Of a stretch of DNA of 64,000 nucleotides, positions 14,901-24,490 are shown piece after piece. The translations under genes and the position numbers were made by a program. The notes under the pieces were generated by a model. It was given only the letters and a program-made list of their open reading frames with translations, was not told the origin of the DNA and ran no database searches. The stretch's first letter is position 1. Every line of letters begins with the position of its first letter. The DNA is from Pieris napi. Taxonomy: Eukaryota; Arthropoda; Insecta; Lepidoptera; Pieridae. Location of the stretch: positions 11,315,368 through 11,379,367 of the forward strand of contig NC_062238.1 of NCBI RefSeq assembly GCF_905475465.1, in the 5' to 3' direction.

Positions 14901-17900
14901 GTTACGCTTTTCATCCGTGAGAGGTTTAGGTTGAGAAGTTTTTGATTAGATGAGAGGTTTTTGTACAGCTGGTTACGCTTTTCATCCGTGAGAGGTTTAG
15001 GTTGAGAAGTTTTTGATTAGATGAGAGGTTTTTGTACAGCTGGTTACGCTTTTCATCCGTGAGAGGTTTAGGTTGAGAAGTTTTTGATTAGATGAGAGGT
15101 TTTTTGAACAGCTAGTTACGCTTTTCATCCGTGAGAGTTTTAGGTTGAGAGTTGATTAGATGAGAGGTATTTTGAATAGCTAGTTACGCTTTTAATCCAT
15201 GAGTTTTAGGTTGAGAGTTGATAAGATGAGAGGTTTTATGAATAGCTAGTTACGCTTTTCATCCGTGAGCGGTTTAGGTTGAGAGGTTTTTGATAAGCTA
15301 GTTACGCTTTTTATCCGTGAGTTGTAGTATTATTAGAAATAATAATATACAGAAACCGGATGCCAAGATCACTTACTTTGAGAATCTGACTTGTAGCGCA
15401 GCGCACGAATCAGTATTAGGATTAGCGAGTACAGTTCCAAGCGGGTGTAACAATACGTCATCGCCCTGCGTTTCGTCCGCGACGTGCGTCCACATGAACA
15501 ACGTCACGGCCTCAGTACGCAACTGTTCCTTGTAGTCGAATACCATTGTGTTTACCCACGCTAGTCTGTTTATTGCGTCCTGGAAAGATTTTTTTATATA
15601 AATAAAGCTTTTTTTGAACCGGGAATTCTCTTTTCTTCCTGAATTACATACTAGGAAATTGCAATTATGTTGCAATATATTAACTGTAAAACATTATAGT
15701 ACAATATAGTACATTAATGAGAAATAATACAATAAAGTAATGTTGTTACTTTTCCGGACAATGCACAGTTTAAAAAAAAATATTTTTTATTCAGTAACAA
15801 GTTACATTTTTAGCAGATATTGGAGCCCCTGAACTTAGTCTAGGGAGACCTGTACATCAGTTATTACACCATTAACTAACTTTGCGTAGCTGCTTTTTAT
15901 ATTTAAACGGATGTCTGTCATTTAAAAAAAAATGGAAATTTTAAAATCTCCACATACCTTTGTATCTTTTCCTCTCCGTTTATTTTTAGCTTTTGAAATT
16001 TCGTATATAACAAAGCAGAGTCTTGCCATTCGCGGGACACTACACACTTTTATAGGGAACTGCAATTCTTCGTCCCATTGCGCCTCGCCTTCCTTTGAAA
16101 CGACCGCCACTTTCGTCTTTTGGGGTTCACAGAGTGACTTGCCACCGTGGTATATACCGGCTTGGCATACGACCTTAAAGTAAATAACATAATAGCTTTA
16201 ATATACATATTTATAGGCTTTAATAAAGGCCGACAACGCACTTTCGAGCCCTCTGGCAATATGAGTGTCTATGGGCGGCAGTATCACCTAGCATCAAATG
16301 AGCCTGTTGTTGGCCCCCTGTTCTAGCACCTGTGGAGCACCGCACTTAATAAAATGGTGGACCCATAACAATAAAATGTATGTATAGACTCGTATTGAAA
16401 TTGAAAAATGTGTCCGGCCAAAAAGGTTTGCCATCACTGACATGTCAAAAAATGATAGCTGTCAGAATTCTACGGAATTTAAAAATCAGAGTATACAAAA
16501 ATTATTTTGTGCACAATGCTAGTAATACTCGTTTACCTAATTTTACTTTCCTGAAATAGATCGCAACAACTATAGAAGTTAATGCGACAGTTTAAAAACA
16601 AATAAAGAGTGGTAATAAATTATTACGTCCTAGACATTCGTCAAAATTACCGTCGTAATATACGGTCATTAAGTCCAATTAGATAAATACTACTGTAATG
16701 TACTGTATATATAAAGTACTAAGATAGTAATAATAGCATTACTTTCTATTATTTTTCCTGAAAAAAAAGGGTGCGTGTACTTAGGTACGCGCGTAAGAAG
16801 TTATACTTCTTTGGCATTATTAAAAATAGTTTTTGATTGCATGCATATAATTAATTACAATTAAATAATCAAAGACTGGAAAAGGAGTCATTATAGTCAA
16901 TAAAGTTCAGTTTACATTTGAAAAAATAAATAAATATTTACTATTATTCTCTTACATTAAGTGTAACATAAATTCTATTATTATTCGAATGTTGTTTTTA
17001 AATTATGTCCAATGCCGTAGCATCTTCCGTGGGAAACTTCATTCTGTTAATTTTGTGTCACGGTGCGCACGCATCGTAAAATTTCACTCTCATCATTTTT
17101 CATGACGCGCCTAAAGAAGTATAACTTCAAAAATAGATTTTGCTTCTACGACTTTGTTCCCGCAAGCGATGTATAACATTTTATCGAAACAAGTTTTAGA
17201 AGCTCGCGTTAAAGTTCTTTACGATTAATAAAATAACTACCTCAACAAGTCTTCCTGGATCCACGTTCAGTCCACCAACAGTCTGTATCAAACAGGAGTA
17301 GTTCCGTTCAATCTTCCACGAGGACTCATGATTCTTTTTCTTTCGTATTGTGTTTGATTGCTCCGATGTAAGTCGTCTTCTCTCCGGCAGCGCGTAGTAT
17401 TGCATATCACAGTCTGAAAACGTCAATTAATCTTTTAAGTTTTTTTGGACAGTAAATAACACTGTAATATCTTAATATATATAAATTACGTGTCACGTTG
17501 TTTGTCCGCTATGGCCTCCTAAACTACCGAACCGATTTCAATCAAATTTGCACACCGTGTGCAGTTTGATCTAACTTAAAAGATAGGATAGCTTACATCT
17601 CAATTTATACCCGCAATATTATTTTATTGCAAAATATGTGTTTATTATTTGATAGTCACAATTCTAACAGATGGCGCTGTGTTGAAAGTACGTTTCAAAT
17701 AAGCTACAATTTAATGGCATGACCACCCAAAAAGCATGGTGGTCCCCATGACTAGTGTTCTCCTACCGTTTCCCTTGAATAGGTTACTACTATGTAATAT
17801 AACTAAAACCTTAGCCACAGCAACGCTTGGCCGGTCTGCTAGTACTTTTATAAACATCTCTTCTATAGTATAATTTATTTGCACGTCCCGATATCCTCAA

Positions 17901-20900
17901 TCTAATCCTATGGTAGAAAAATAATAAAGATTTGATAGATTTAGTAGGTTTTTTCCAACAGATACCGGCGAACATCTTGAACAAATGTCCTTGCCTGCGC
18001 AGAAGCGATTTTTAGGTATCACTGGGAGGGGGGCAGGCGGTAGTGCGCGGCGGCGGTAGAGTGACGATTGCGTGATTGGTGAATCAGTTGACGTTTGTGT
18101 CCCGCGTCCATGTAGGATGCACAAACATTCCCCCACTCCTTTGTTTAATGCTCAAGAAGTTTGCCGGTATCTACAGTCTTCTTCGCAAACTTTATTACTG
18201 AAAGTCATGCTTGTCTTGAAATGCCCTAAGCAACATCGAATTGCTGCCTCCATACCACTCTATCCATAGCTTGACTCAGTACATTAGGGAAGTTGAGACC
18301 CATTATTGTCTTTACCTGGTCAGAACAACGGGTAGGCGATTGACCCTGACTTCTCCTGCCATCACTCCTCCCTACCATTACCAACTTGTCAAGATCTTGA
18401 TCAGGCCAAGATTCGAATGTAGCGCTCCGATCATATTCACTCCAATAACAATATGTATTTTTTTAATTAAAATTAATCCTTCCTTTGTTAATTTATAAAC
18501 ATTAAATAATAATATTGCTATAAATAAACAATACTTACAAGTTATTTTATCCATACTGACAGTCATGACCTGAGGTACGCCGTCCTTAGCGAGCATGTCT
18601 TGTATGTAGAGGAATTGTATGAGCGGATAATCTCCTAAGAGGTATTCCTCCCTCCCACACACCTTTAACACATAATTTCGTGGCTGTTCTCCTCGCATAT
18701 TTAGCGAATTCGCTTTCTTACGAAATATCGTATCCACGTGTTGCTGTGGTGTGAGGTTTACGGATACGTTAGATGTAAATGAGATCTGAAATCAAATGAA
18801 ATACAGTTGTTTTATCTTATATTTATATATTCTGAGGTTGGAGGGCTGCTAGTATCGATTAACAACACCAGGCATGGGAAAAGGCAACTATTGCTGGCCG
18901 TGCCGCAGTTGCTGAGAGTTTCACTACTTACGCGTTCAAAAATAGTTCGTAAAGACTGACTTATTCAGTTTAACACTGACTGAATAAATAATAATGGCCT
19001 TATCAATTACTTTTGTGACAGGTTTAGGTTAAAAAAATTTAAAAAAAAAGATATATGCTCATTTTAAGATTCTCGTTTCAAAGTCACAAATTTAAGAATC
19101 GTTATTATGCAATGACCATACTTTTAAGGTAGCTTAAAGGCTCAAATAAAGCCTGAATTGTGAATTGAGAAGAAAAAAGAAATTTTTGCGTTGATTCTGT
19201 GTTTACTGAACGGACTTCTTTTATATTCTCAATTAACTACTATAATTAAAGATATAGTTTACAATATTCAATTTATTTATATATATTTAGTTTCTAGCAT
19301 TAAATAACTAATAATAGCAGCTATCTAATATATAAAGGCCGATTTACATTATCTTAGTGTTTAGGAGAGTGCTTTAGTACAACTTGAAAGGCAAGTTCTT
19401 TAGCGTAGCGTTTACTAAAGCAAGCAGCGTTTACATGTTTCAACTAAAGTACTATCCTAAAGCACTCTCCTAAACACTAAGATAATGTAAATCGGCCTTA
19501 AGATTTGATCCCTGTAGTAATTAAAGGAAATCTAAAACAAGAATATCACAGATATTAAAAATTGGATTCCAAATACTTTGACTTGCTATTTGAAGTCTGT
19601 CATAAATTTGATTACAAAACTTTTTCAACAATTACACCTGAAATAGTTTTTGTCAACTTGACGTAATTGTCATCAACGGCAAACATGTTAAAATCGCATT
19701 TTAATTTGCAAAAAGACGAAGTTGAAGAGATTGAGGAGGAGCCAATATCGACAGCATATCATGAAGAACAAGTAGGGGAAGTAAGCCCTGACGAGGAACT
19801 GGTACCGGTTTTCAAGTTCCCCGAAAGACGGCTCAATAAAGGCGAAATAAACTCACGATTGGGTGTCTTAGGAAAGATAGCATCAGGTGATGGGTGAGTT
19901 TAATTTCATGGACTCTATTTCGAATATAAATTCATGTACCAATGAAGTGTGAACGAAGTTCAGTCTGCGTGTTCTCAATCTTAATATATATAAATTACGT
20001 GTCACGTTGTTTGTCCGCTATGGACTCCTAAACTACCGAACCGATATCAATCAAATTTACCCACCGTGTGTAGTTAGATCTAACTTAAAAGATAGGATAG
20101 CTTACAGCTCAATTTATACCCGCAATATTAATTTATTGCAAGTATATGTTTATTATTTGATACAATTCTAACAGATAGCGCTGTGTTAAAAGTACCAACC
20201 TTTCACATAAGTTCTCCTACCGTTTCCCTTGTTTAGTTTACTTCTATGTAATATAACAAAAACCTTAGCCACAGAAACGCTTGGCCGGTCTGCTAGTATC
20301 TTATATTTTTTAATAAATAAGGTTCGAAACCTTCGAGTAATGAAATCCACGCTATTTTATAAGCCACATAATAGGTTAAGATGGAATAGCAATGAGGTTG
20401 AACCATGCCATGTACCAACCTCATTACTAACCAATTTAAGCGAGATTAAACTTAACAAACTTGATAGGTTTTGCTTGGCTATGAAATACAGTAAGCGGTT
20501 TTATACAAGAACTATTGACGGTTTATTTATTTCGCAATCCTACAGCTAACATAAATTATATATAACAAAAAGCAATTATACTAAAGATATAGCCAAAGAT
20601 GGAACACATAATATATACAAGAAAGTATGGGTATTTACGTGACGATGTGTGAGTTGTGCACATGATGCAGGTGTTTTAGCGCTATGGATAATTAAGTAAG
20701 CAAATTCCGCGATAGCTTTAACAAGTCAAGGCTGTGGTGGTCATTGTATGTCTTTATAAAAGAAGTTGTTATTGGTTTGTAGTTGTTATACTAAACTATC
20801 TTTAGATTAGTCAAATGGTTTAGACCAGGTCTTAGCTTGTTTATCTATTCCGTGGTGTAAGCCAACATAAAGCATTATTACTTATCTTTTTATTCTGCTT

Positions 20901-23900
20901 TTATACAATGGCGGCGACAAAACAAAACACTGCGAAATAATGGCGGTGCGCCGTGGTTGATACGAAATGCTTAGGAATATTTAGGATTTACCACTAAGAA
21001 GATATAAATAGATCAACCGAACAATAAAAAAGGAGACTTCAGCAACACGTCAAAGCGTCTGACCTCTTGGAAACGGCAGACTACGTGTTTCGGATGAGAA
21101 GGGCGAGATTTGCCGCAGTTTAATAGTTTGCGATTTACGGAGGGAAAACAAATCATTGTATTTGCATTTTAATTGCCTCAATATCATCTAATCAGTCATA
21201 AAATCTGATAAAGTCTGATTGCAGATGGGTGAAAAATAAAAACTGTTTTTTTTTTTCAGATACACCTACTTAAAAGCATCGTGTACCGGCATGAATTTAA
21301 CAGACCTATCGGCGTTCAAAACCTTCAAACATCTTCAATACATAGATATATCGAACAACAACATCAATTCAGAGAGTTTGCAAGTCCTGTCAGAATTACC
21401 ATTCCTCTTATTAATACACGCAGACAAAAACCAACTAACCTCAGGCTATTTAAAACGTATGAAATACTTGCAAGTGATCATTTTTAATAACAATTTGATA
21501 ACGTCAGTATATGATATCTACCAACCAGAGATGAGTACCGTTGAAGTTGGATACAATAAAATTAAAACTATTCAATTCGAAAATCGTATGCCAAACATTA
21601 AATGCCTCGATTTCAGATATAATTTTATTGAAGACATATCATACATTGATTTTCCTAATTTAGACAGCTTGTATTTAGCTGGTAATAAAATAAAGAGTTT
21701 AGTCGGAATAGAGAGATTGAAGAATTTAAGAATTTTGCACGTGCGAAATAACCCCATAAAATCGCTTAATGGATTTGATTCGGAACACAAGAAACTGCAG
21801 TACGTCAATCTGCGTAATTGTAAAGTTTCTACGTTGAAGCAAGTTAAGAAATTACGGGTTAGTAATTTACATTTCGTATATATATGCTTTGGTATCGATG
21901 TAAAGTGAATGTGAATTAAACTCCAGCTGATATTATTCCTGGAGATTTAGAATCAATAAAAATGTCTAAATAGCCTTTGAATTTAACCCAAAACCTCTAT
22001 CTTAAATGACAGGAATCACGCTGATAGAATCATCTAATTATTACACGTAAGCAGTTTAGAAAATAGGAATACGATCACAAATCAACAACAGTCAGCCAGT
22101 CTGCGTTGAGCATAGAGAGCCTAATTTTAATTAAGTAAAAATAATTCATAAATAAAGTTCCTTTAAAAAGTACATTTAAGTTTTCGGTCTAACACATCTT
22201 AGCATGATTTGGTGTTCCAAAGTTCGCATATGAAATTTTAGTAAGAGATTTAGGACCCAGGAATCCCAGATCCATCTTATGCCAACTAGGCACCAGGAAC
22301 AATAGTTTATGTAACATATAGTTCTGTCATATTTCTATAACATTTCAAACTTAAAGAAAAATATAATTTTCCATTCAAACTTCTAGGTGCTAACGGCCCT
22401 CGAAATACTTGTTCTAAAGGGATGCCCATACATGGGAGGGACTGGTGAAGAAGACGCTGAAAATCCAGAAGAAGAAGACAATGCTGAACTGAGAGTAGAA
22501 GTCTTAGCAGCACTTCCTCGAGTAAAAAGACTAAATAAGGGTGCTGTAACTCCAGAGGAACGGTATAATTGTTGTGTTTTTTGGTCTTCAAAATTAACAA
22601 TGCAAAAAATATATTGGTTAATCATTAGGATATCTTTCCATCTCTAATTCATATTATTAGAGAAATAATTATTTAACATTAATTTAATTTAATGTATTAT
22701 TTAATTTAACTATACTTGGCTCTTGCAATTAGAAACTTTCATTTAGAAAATTAAATAGGTTAAATCGCGCTTTATTTTCACCTTTTTACATTTAACAATA
22801 TGTAACTTATCAATAAACTCCTTTGCATTCAGCAAGCATTGCCAGAGATATCATAATATAATTTTAAAAACTACTAATTTAATATGATTAGTAGCTTTTT
22901 CCTATATATCACCAACATCAGTGAGTTGTTTTATTAAGCCAGTTACCACCAGGCAATGAGACAAACATTTAATTATGTTTCTCATTATAATAATATTTAT
23001 TTTTAAGACAATTTAACATCTATGTTGAATAATCAACATAATTTAGAAATCATGATGTGAACTGTATCTTTTGTTTAGAACTGAAGCTAATGATTTAATG
23101 AAGCAGTGGATAGAAGAAGGAGAAAATGATGAAGAAGAGTTGGAAGAAGAAAATCATGAACAAGAATCTATAGAGGAACCATAGAGAACTTATATACTAG
23201 GATATGTTATTGAACTCTAAAATATATAAAATATATTAAATGCTAACCAGTTCCTTTTAAAAAAAGCAAATAAAAACTCAAAACTCACCTCTGTATTGGC
23301 AACTTTAGTGACAAGTATAAAACAATTATTATTTAAATGGCTATTAAGTGTAATAGGTACAGACGGGCTGTCAGCCAGTCTTGGTGGGCAGTGGTATTTT
23401 AATCTGTCTAAGGGTGTGCTCTGTGCACGCTTCATTAAACTCTCTTCAGCTAGACATCTCATTCGCATTCGAAAGTCATTTACTTCAGAACTTCTTAAAC
23501 TATCAAATTCATTTAAACCTAGAAAATAAAATTAAGTTTTGCATAATAAAATATAAAATGTGAATTAAAATAGTATAATGTCAATGTCTCATATTTATAA
23601 TAAAGATTTTATGATTAATTAATTATTAATTAACCCATCAAAACTCAGACAAGAGTAGTGCTTATTATTACAACATACCTTTCCCAATTAATCTGCTAAT
23701 TTGAGTGTTAAGCAAGGTCTCTCCAGGCTTATCTATGGATCTCTCAATTATCATGAGTACTCCAAATACTGGCCGTATGTCCCGAACACGCTTATTCTCA
23801 TCATCAACTTCTTCAGGAACAGCCAATGAGTTGATGAATTGAAATACATAACCAGACATTTCTCGAAGCATGCCAAAGAGTGGCATCTTCCCCGCCAAGT

Positions 23901-24490
23901 CCCATATTTCCTAATAATTTTGTAACAAGTAATGGAATGTTGAAAGGTTTAAGTAAAAATTAAATTACTATTTTTAATGTAAACTCAAAAGTAAGACACA
24001 TTGTAATGATGTTAACTACAGTTTTACAAAATTTAAAAATAATATTAACTTGATGTGTAATTTGTAAACAAACATATATTTTATAATTAAATTATTTAAA
24101 TTAATACAATATTTGCCATTGTTAAATCATTTACATATTTTGTGAAGTTTCTACAAAAAAACAAACTACTAGAAAAATATGTAAACAAGTTGTGTCATAA
24201 TCACTCATGCTGCATGTGAGCAGTAAGTGATGTAAACAATGCTCCACTTTCTAAAAATCAAAGTCACTTATCATTGTTCACATTACACAATAGTTTGACC
24301 CACATCTAGTACCAAATGATTCATGATTCAACTAGATACTAACCTCCTTAACATCTTGAAGAGTTGCATCCCAGCTAACTGATACTGGTAAATAAATTGA
24401 ATTTGGCATCAAACACGTTAAATCTACGTAATCCGACGGCGTGGACGTCCAATAATCCCAACTTAAGGGACAACTCGGCGCAGGAACCAT
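2982..24490 (-). CDS. Pi3K92E: Phosphoinositide 3-kinase class IA catalytic subunit (p110), 18 coding exons, complete
   Basis: This lipid kinase converts PIP2 to PIP3 at the plasma membrane downstream of insulin and growth-factor receptors, in complex with a p85/p60 adaptor. Coding exons in transcript order: 24490-24344, 23910-23679, 23518-23289, 18785-18539, 17413-17241, 16173-15958, 15579-15377, 14429-14244, 13219-13013, 12256-12113, 11445-11321, 10533-10389, 9649-9461, 8439-8297, 7570-7419, 6385-6209, 4636-4517, 3104-2982. All phases join, giving 3159 nt and 1052 residues, close to vertebrate p110 (about 1070). Domain order: adaptor-binding domain (about 20-110), Ras-binding (about 150-290), C2 (about 320-480), helical (about 500-690), kinase. 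Motifs seen: CTVKDSKMRPL, KIGDDLRQDM (Lys785), catalytic loop GIADRHPDNIM (Asp900, Asn905), DFG (Asp918), a class I activation loop (KRERVPFVLT), and C-terminal NWAFHNF. The N-terminal adaptor-binding domain argues for class IA. The start is the ATG at 24490. Intron 3 (4.5 kb) hosts an antisense gene. The symbol assumes Drosophila orthology. Confidence 0.95.
3105..4516. other. Last PI3-kinase intron
   Basis: Non-coding. It is bounded by a GTAAGA donor after ..RETL and a TTACAG acceptor before VMDLSEEK. It contains the 24-bp inverted repeat at 3324-3452 and AT-rich sequence. I see nothing else in it. Confidence 0.75.
3324..3452. repeat. 24-bp perfect inverted repeat
   Basis: The arms at 3324-3347 and 3429-3452 are exact reverse complements (core AATTCCTAATTTAGGCTGA), separated by 81 bases. 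It could be the eroded ends of a fold-back element or an RNA hairpin in the PI3-kinase pre-mRNA. No target duplication is evident. Confidence 0.6.
5101..5287 (+). mobile_element. SINE fragment, family C (5'-truncated)
   Basis: The block CTTTCTTTCTATGTGCGCAT, then TTCGCTCGAACGGTGAAGG, ACATCGTGAGGAAACC and TAGGCAAGTAGGTGAT-like sequence, matches in reverse the element at 61263-61543, which carries a B-box-like GGATCGAACC, and the piece at 40741-40870. This copy lacks the tRNA-like head. It lies in a PI3-kinase intron. Confidence 0.6.
5908..6157 (-). mobile_element. tRNA-derived SINE, family B
   Basis: Read on the minus strand it starts GACGACTCATTTGTCTAGTGG, then has GGTTAGTACCCCTGACTGCG and the B box GGGTTCGATCCCCGG, then a unique body ending in A-rich sequence. 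A near-identical copy lies at 47962-48216 and a fragment at 36032-36107. The A and B boxes give an internal pol III promoter. It is inserted in the PI3-kinase intron just below the exon at 6209. Confidence 0.75.
6896..6946. repeat. Perfect 19-bp hairpin
   Basis: ATTCAAAACAAGATAGTAA (6896-6914) is followed by its exact reverse complement at 6928-6946, with a 13-base loop. It lies in the PI3-kinase intron between the exons at 6209-6385 and 7419-7570. It may be a small fold-back element or a structured intronic RNA. Confidence 0.55.
8486..8656 (+). pseudogene. Non-LTR retrotransposon ORF2 C-terminus, fragment
   Basis: The plus-strand frame reads KKSIKYEGVQLFNQLPSKIR then FNQFKRALKIYV, ending at TAA. 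The pattern 'LFNxLPxxIR..xxFKxxLK' is the usual C-terminal tail of Jockey/CR1-type LINE reverse transcriptases. An in-frame stop lies just upstream, so only the 3' end is present. An AT-rich tail with AATAAA follows. It sits antisense in a PI3-kinase intron. Confidence 0.65.
9940..10321 (-). mobile_element. Helitron-like element, small family (copy 1)
   Basis: On the minus strand the element carries ACGTGTCACGTTGTTTGTCC near its 5' end and AGATGGCGCTGTGTTGAAAG internally, and ends GCTAG followed by T. It is about 380 bp, with the same order of blocks as the copies at 17470-17842, 19979-20296, 33105-33421 and 33425-33789. It has no coding content, so it is non-autonomous. It lies in a PI3-kinase intron. 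Confidence 0.7.
10668..10733 (+). mobile_element. SINE family C tail fragment
   Basis: ATCATGAAACATAAACAGAAATCTGAGGC followed by CTTTTAGCGCCACTGATTTG resembles the 3' portion of the family C SINE (compare 5250-5287 and the reverse complement of 61263-61330). It is short and diverged. Confidence 0.4.
11685..11940 (+). mobile_element. tRNA-derived SINE, family A (copy 1)
   Basis: It starts GGGGCCTCATAGCCTAGCGG (A-box region), has the B box GGTTCGATTCCCGG about 50 bases later, then a body running to GTGCCAGAGCC and an A-rich tail. A second copy at 42211-42468 is about 95% identical by eye. The internal pol III promoter and A tail identify a SINE rather than a tRNA gene: there is no closed cloverleaf. 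It lies in a PI3-kinase intron. Confidence 0.8.
13321..13450. repeat. Dispersed repeat, 'GCGTTGCCGGCCTTTTAA' family
   Basis: This is the cleanest copy in the window: CAGGGGGCAAACGGCAGGAG, GCTCATCTGATG, then AGGGCTCGCGAGTGCGTTGC, CGGCCTTTTAA. It lies in the intron next to the PI3-kinase exon at 13013-13219. It has no coding content. Confidence 0.65.
14590..15322. repeat. 71-bp minisatellite, about 10 copies, in a PI3-kinase intron
   Basis: The motif GTTACGCTTTT recurs at 14617, 14688, 14759, 14830, 14901, 14972, 15043, 15115, 15183, 15249 and 15301. The spacing is exactly 71 bases through the core, then shrinks to 66-68 and 52 at the right edge. The unit includes GAGAGGTTTTTGTACAGCTG and CATCCGTGAGAGGTTTAGG. 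Core units are nearly identical, while the edge units are diverged, the usual pattern of unequal exchange. The array stops about 55 bases from the splice donor of the exon at 15377-15579. Confidence 0.95.
16190..16330. repeat. Dispersed repeat, 'GCGTTGCCGGCCTTTTAA' family (reverse copy)
   Basis: Diverged reverse-complement copy: AATAAAGGCCGACAACGCAC, TTTCGAGCCCTCTGG, ATCAAATGAGCCTGTTG, CCCCCTGTTCTA. It lies just upstream (in transcript sense) of the PI3-kinase exon at 15958-16173. Confidence 0.55.
16769..17127 (+). mobile_element. Dispersed element with 'AAGAAGTATAACTTC' termini (copy 1)
   Basis: The left part reads GGGTGCGTGTACTTAGGTAC, GCGCGTAAGAAGTTATACTTCTTTGG; the right part has CATGACGCGCC then TAAAGAAGTATAACTTC. 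A reverse-oriented copy, interrupted by a SINE, spans 41747-42525. Short related pieces occur near 8083-8130 and 14138-14190. The ends contain the palindrome GAAGTtATACTTC. Class unknown; there are no coding remains. Confidence 0.5.
17470..17842 (+). mobile_element. Helitron-like element, small family (copy 2)
   Basis: It starts A|TCTTAATATATATAAATT and ends GGTCTGCTAG|T, the Helitron signature of insertion between A and T with TC and CTAG ends. It shares the internal blocks ACGTGTCACGTTGTTTGTCC and AGATGGCGCTGTGTTGAAAG with four other copies in the window. It is 373 bp and non-autonomous. It lies in a PI3-kinase intron. Confidence 0.75.
18226..18405 (-). pseudogene. LINE endonuclease/RT C-terminus fragment
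   Basis: The minus-strand frame carries GRRSQGQSPTRCSDQVK then QAMDRVVWRQQFDVA and a TAG. 'RxGRPxxRWxDxxxK ... AxDRxxWR' is the C-terminal signature of insect RTE/R1-like LINE proteins. Conserved Trp residues are lost and upstream sequence does not stay open, so this is a decayed 5'-truncated copy. It lies in a PI3-kinase intron in the same orientation as the host. Confidence 0.6.
19335..19499. mobile_element. 165-bp fold-back MITE with 43-bp perfect inverted repeats
   Basis: The left end AAGGCCGATTTACATTATCT, continuing to GAGAGTGCTTTAG, is repeated exactly in reverse complement at the right end up to ATCGGCCTT (19499). Flanking bases suggest a short TA/TAA target site. There is no coding capacity. 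The arms are still perfect, so the insertion is fairly recent. It lies just upstream of the LRRC23-like gene and may overlap its promoter. Confidence 0.85.
19685..23184 (+). CDS. LRRC23: Leucine-rich repeat-containing protein 23-like (radial spoke protein), 4 exons, complete
   Basis: LRRC23 is a component of the axonemal radial spoke needed for motile cilia and sperm flagella. Exons: 19685-19893, 21260-21857, 22387-22562, 23079-23184; phases join to 1089 nt and 362 residues (human LRRC23 has about 343). Seen: an acidic N-terminus (EVEEIEEEP), a RLGVLGKIASGDGYTY block, then at least seven leucine-rich repeats (LQYIDISNNNI, LQVIIFNNNLI, LDSLYLAGNKI, LRILHVRNNPI, LQYVNLRNCKV, LEILVLKGCPY), a cap with LPRVKRLNK and TPEERTEAND, and an acidic tail (EEGENDEEELEEE). 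The repeat order and the 'YIDISNN..HADKNQL' start match the LRRC23 family rather than generic LRR proteins. The ATG at 19685 is the first in frame. It lies antisense inside PI3-kinase intron 3; testis expression is expected but not shown. Confidence 0.85.
19979..20296 (+). mobile_element. Helitron-like element, small family (copy 3)
   Basis: It begins A|TCTTAATATATATAAATT and ends GGTCTGCTAG|T. Compared with the copy at 17470-17842 it carries an internal deletion of about 50 bases (the GGTGGTCCCCATGACT part is missing). It lies in intron 1 of the LRRC23-like gene, itself inside the PI3-kinase intron. Confidence 0.75.
20297..21259. other. Rest of LRRC23-like intron 1
   Basis: Non-coding in my reading. 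There is an open plus-strand frame to about 20549 with no recognisable domain, and a slightly GC-richer patch near 20905-21120. The intron ends in a strong T-tract and TTTCAG. Nothing further is identified. Confidence 0.5.
23269..23274 (+). terminator. Candidate poly(A) signal AATAAA of the LRRC23-like gene
   Basis: AATAAA lies 85 nt after the LRRC23 TAG and only about 15 nt before the edge of the PI3-kinase exon at 23289-23518. Cleavage 10-30 nt downstream would place the nested transcript's 3' end at or inside the antisense host exon. Confidence 0.5.

Larger units (their letters stand above)
18786..23288. other. PI3-kinase intron 3, host of an antisense gene
   Basis: At 4.5 kb this is the largest PI3-kinase intron. 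Its donor GTGAGT follows ..VANTE and its acceptor TTTCAG precedes ISFTSNVSV, so the two flanking exons join cleanly in the Ras-binding domain. Inside, on the plus strand, lie a complete LRRC23-like gene, a 165-bp fold-back element and a Helitron copy. Confidence 0.9.

Noticed and set aside
14590..15322. CRISPR-like regular repeats
   Set aside because: The 71-bp units are contiguous with no unique spacers, and the genome is eukaryotic. It is a minisatellite.
20229..20549. 106-codon plus-strand frame in LRRC23 intron 1
   Set aside because: It begins inside a Helitron copy and shows no domain; no splice sites join it in phase to the flanking LRRC23 exons, which join each other cleanly.
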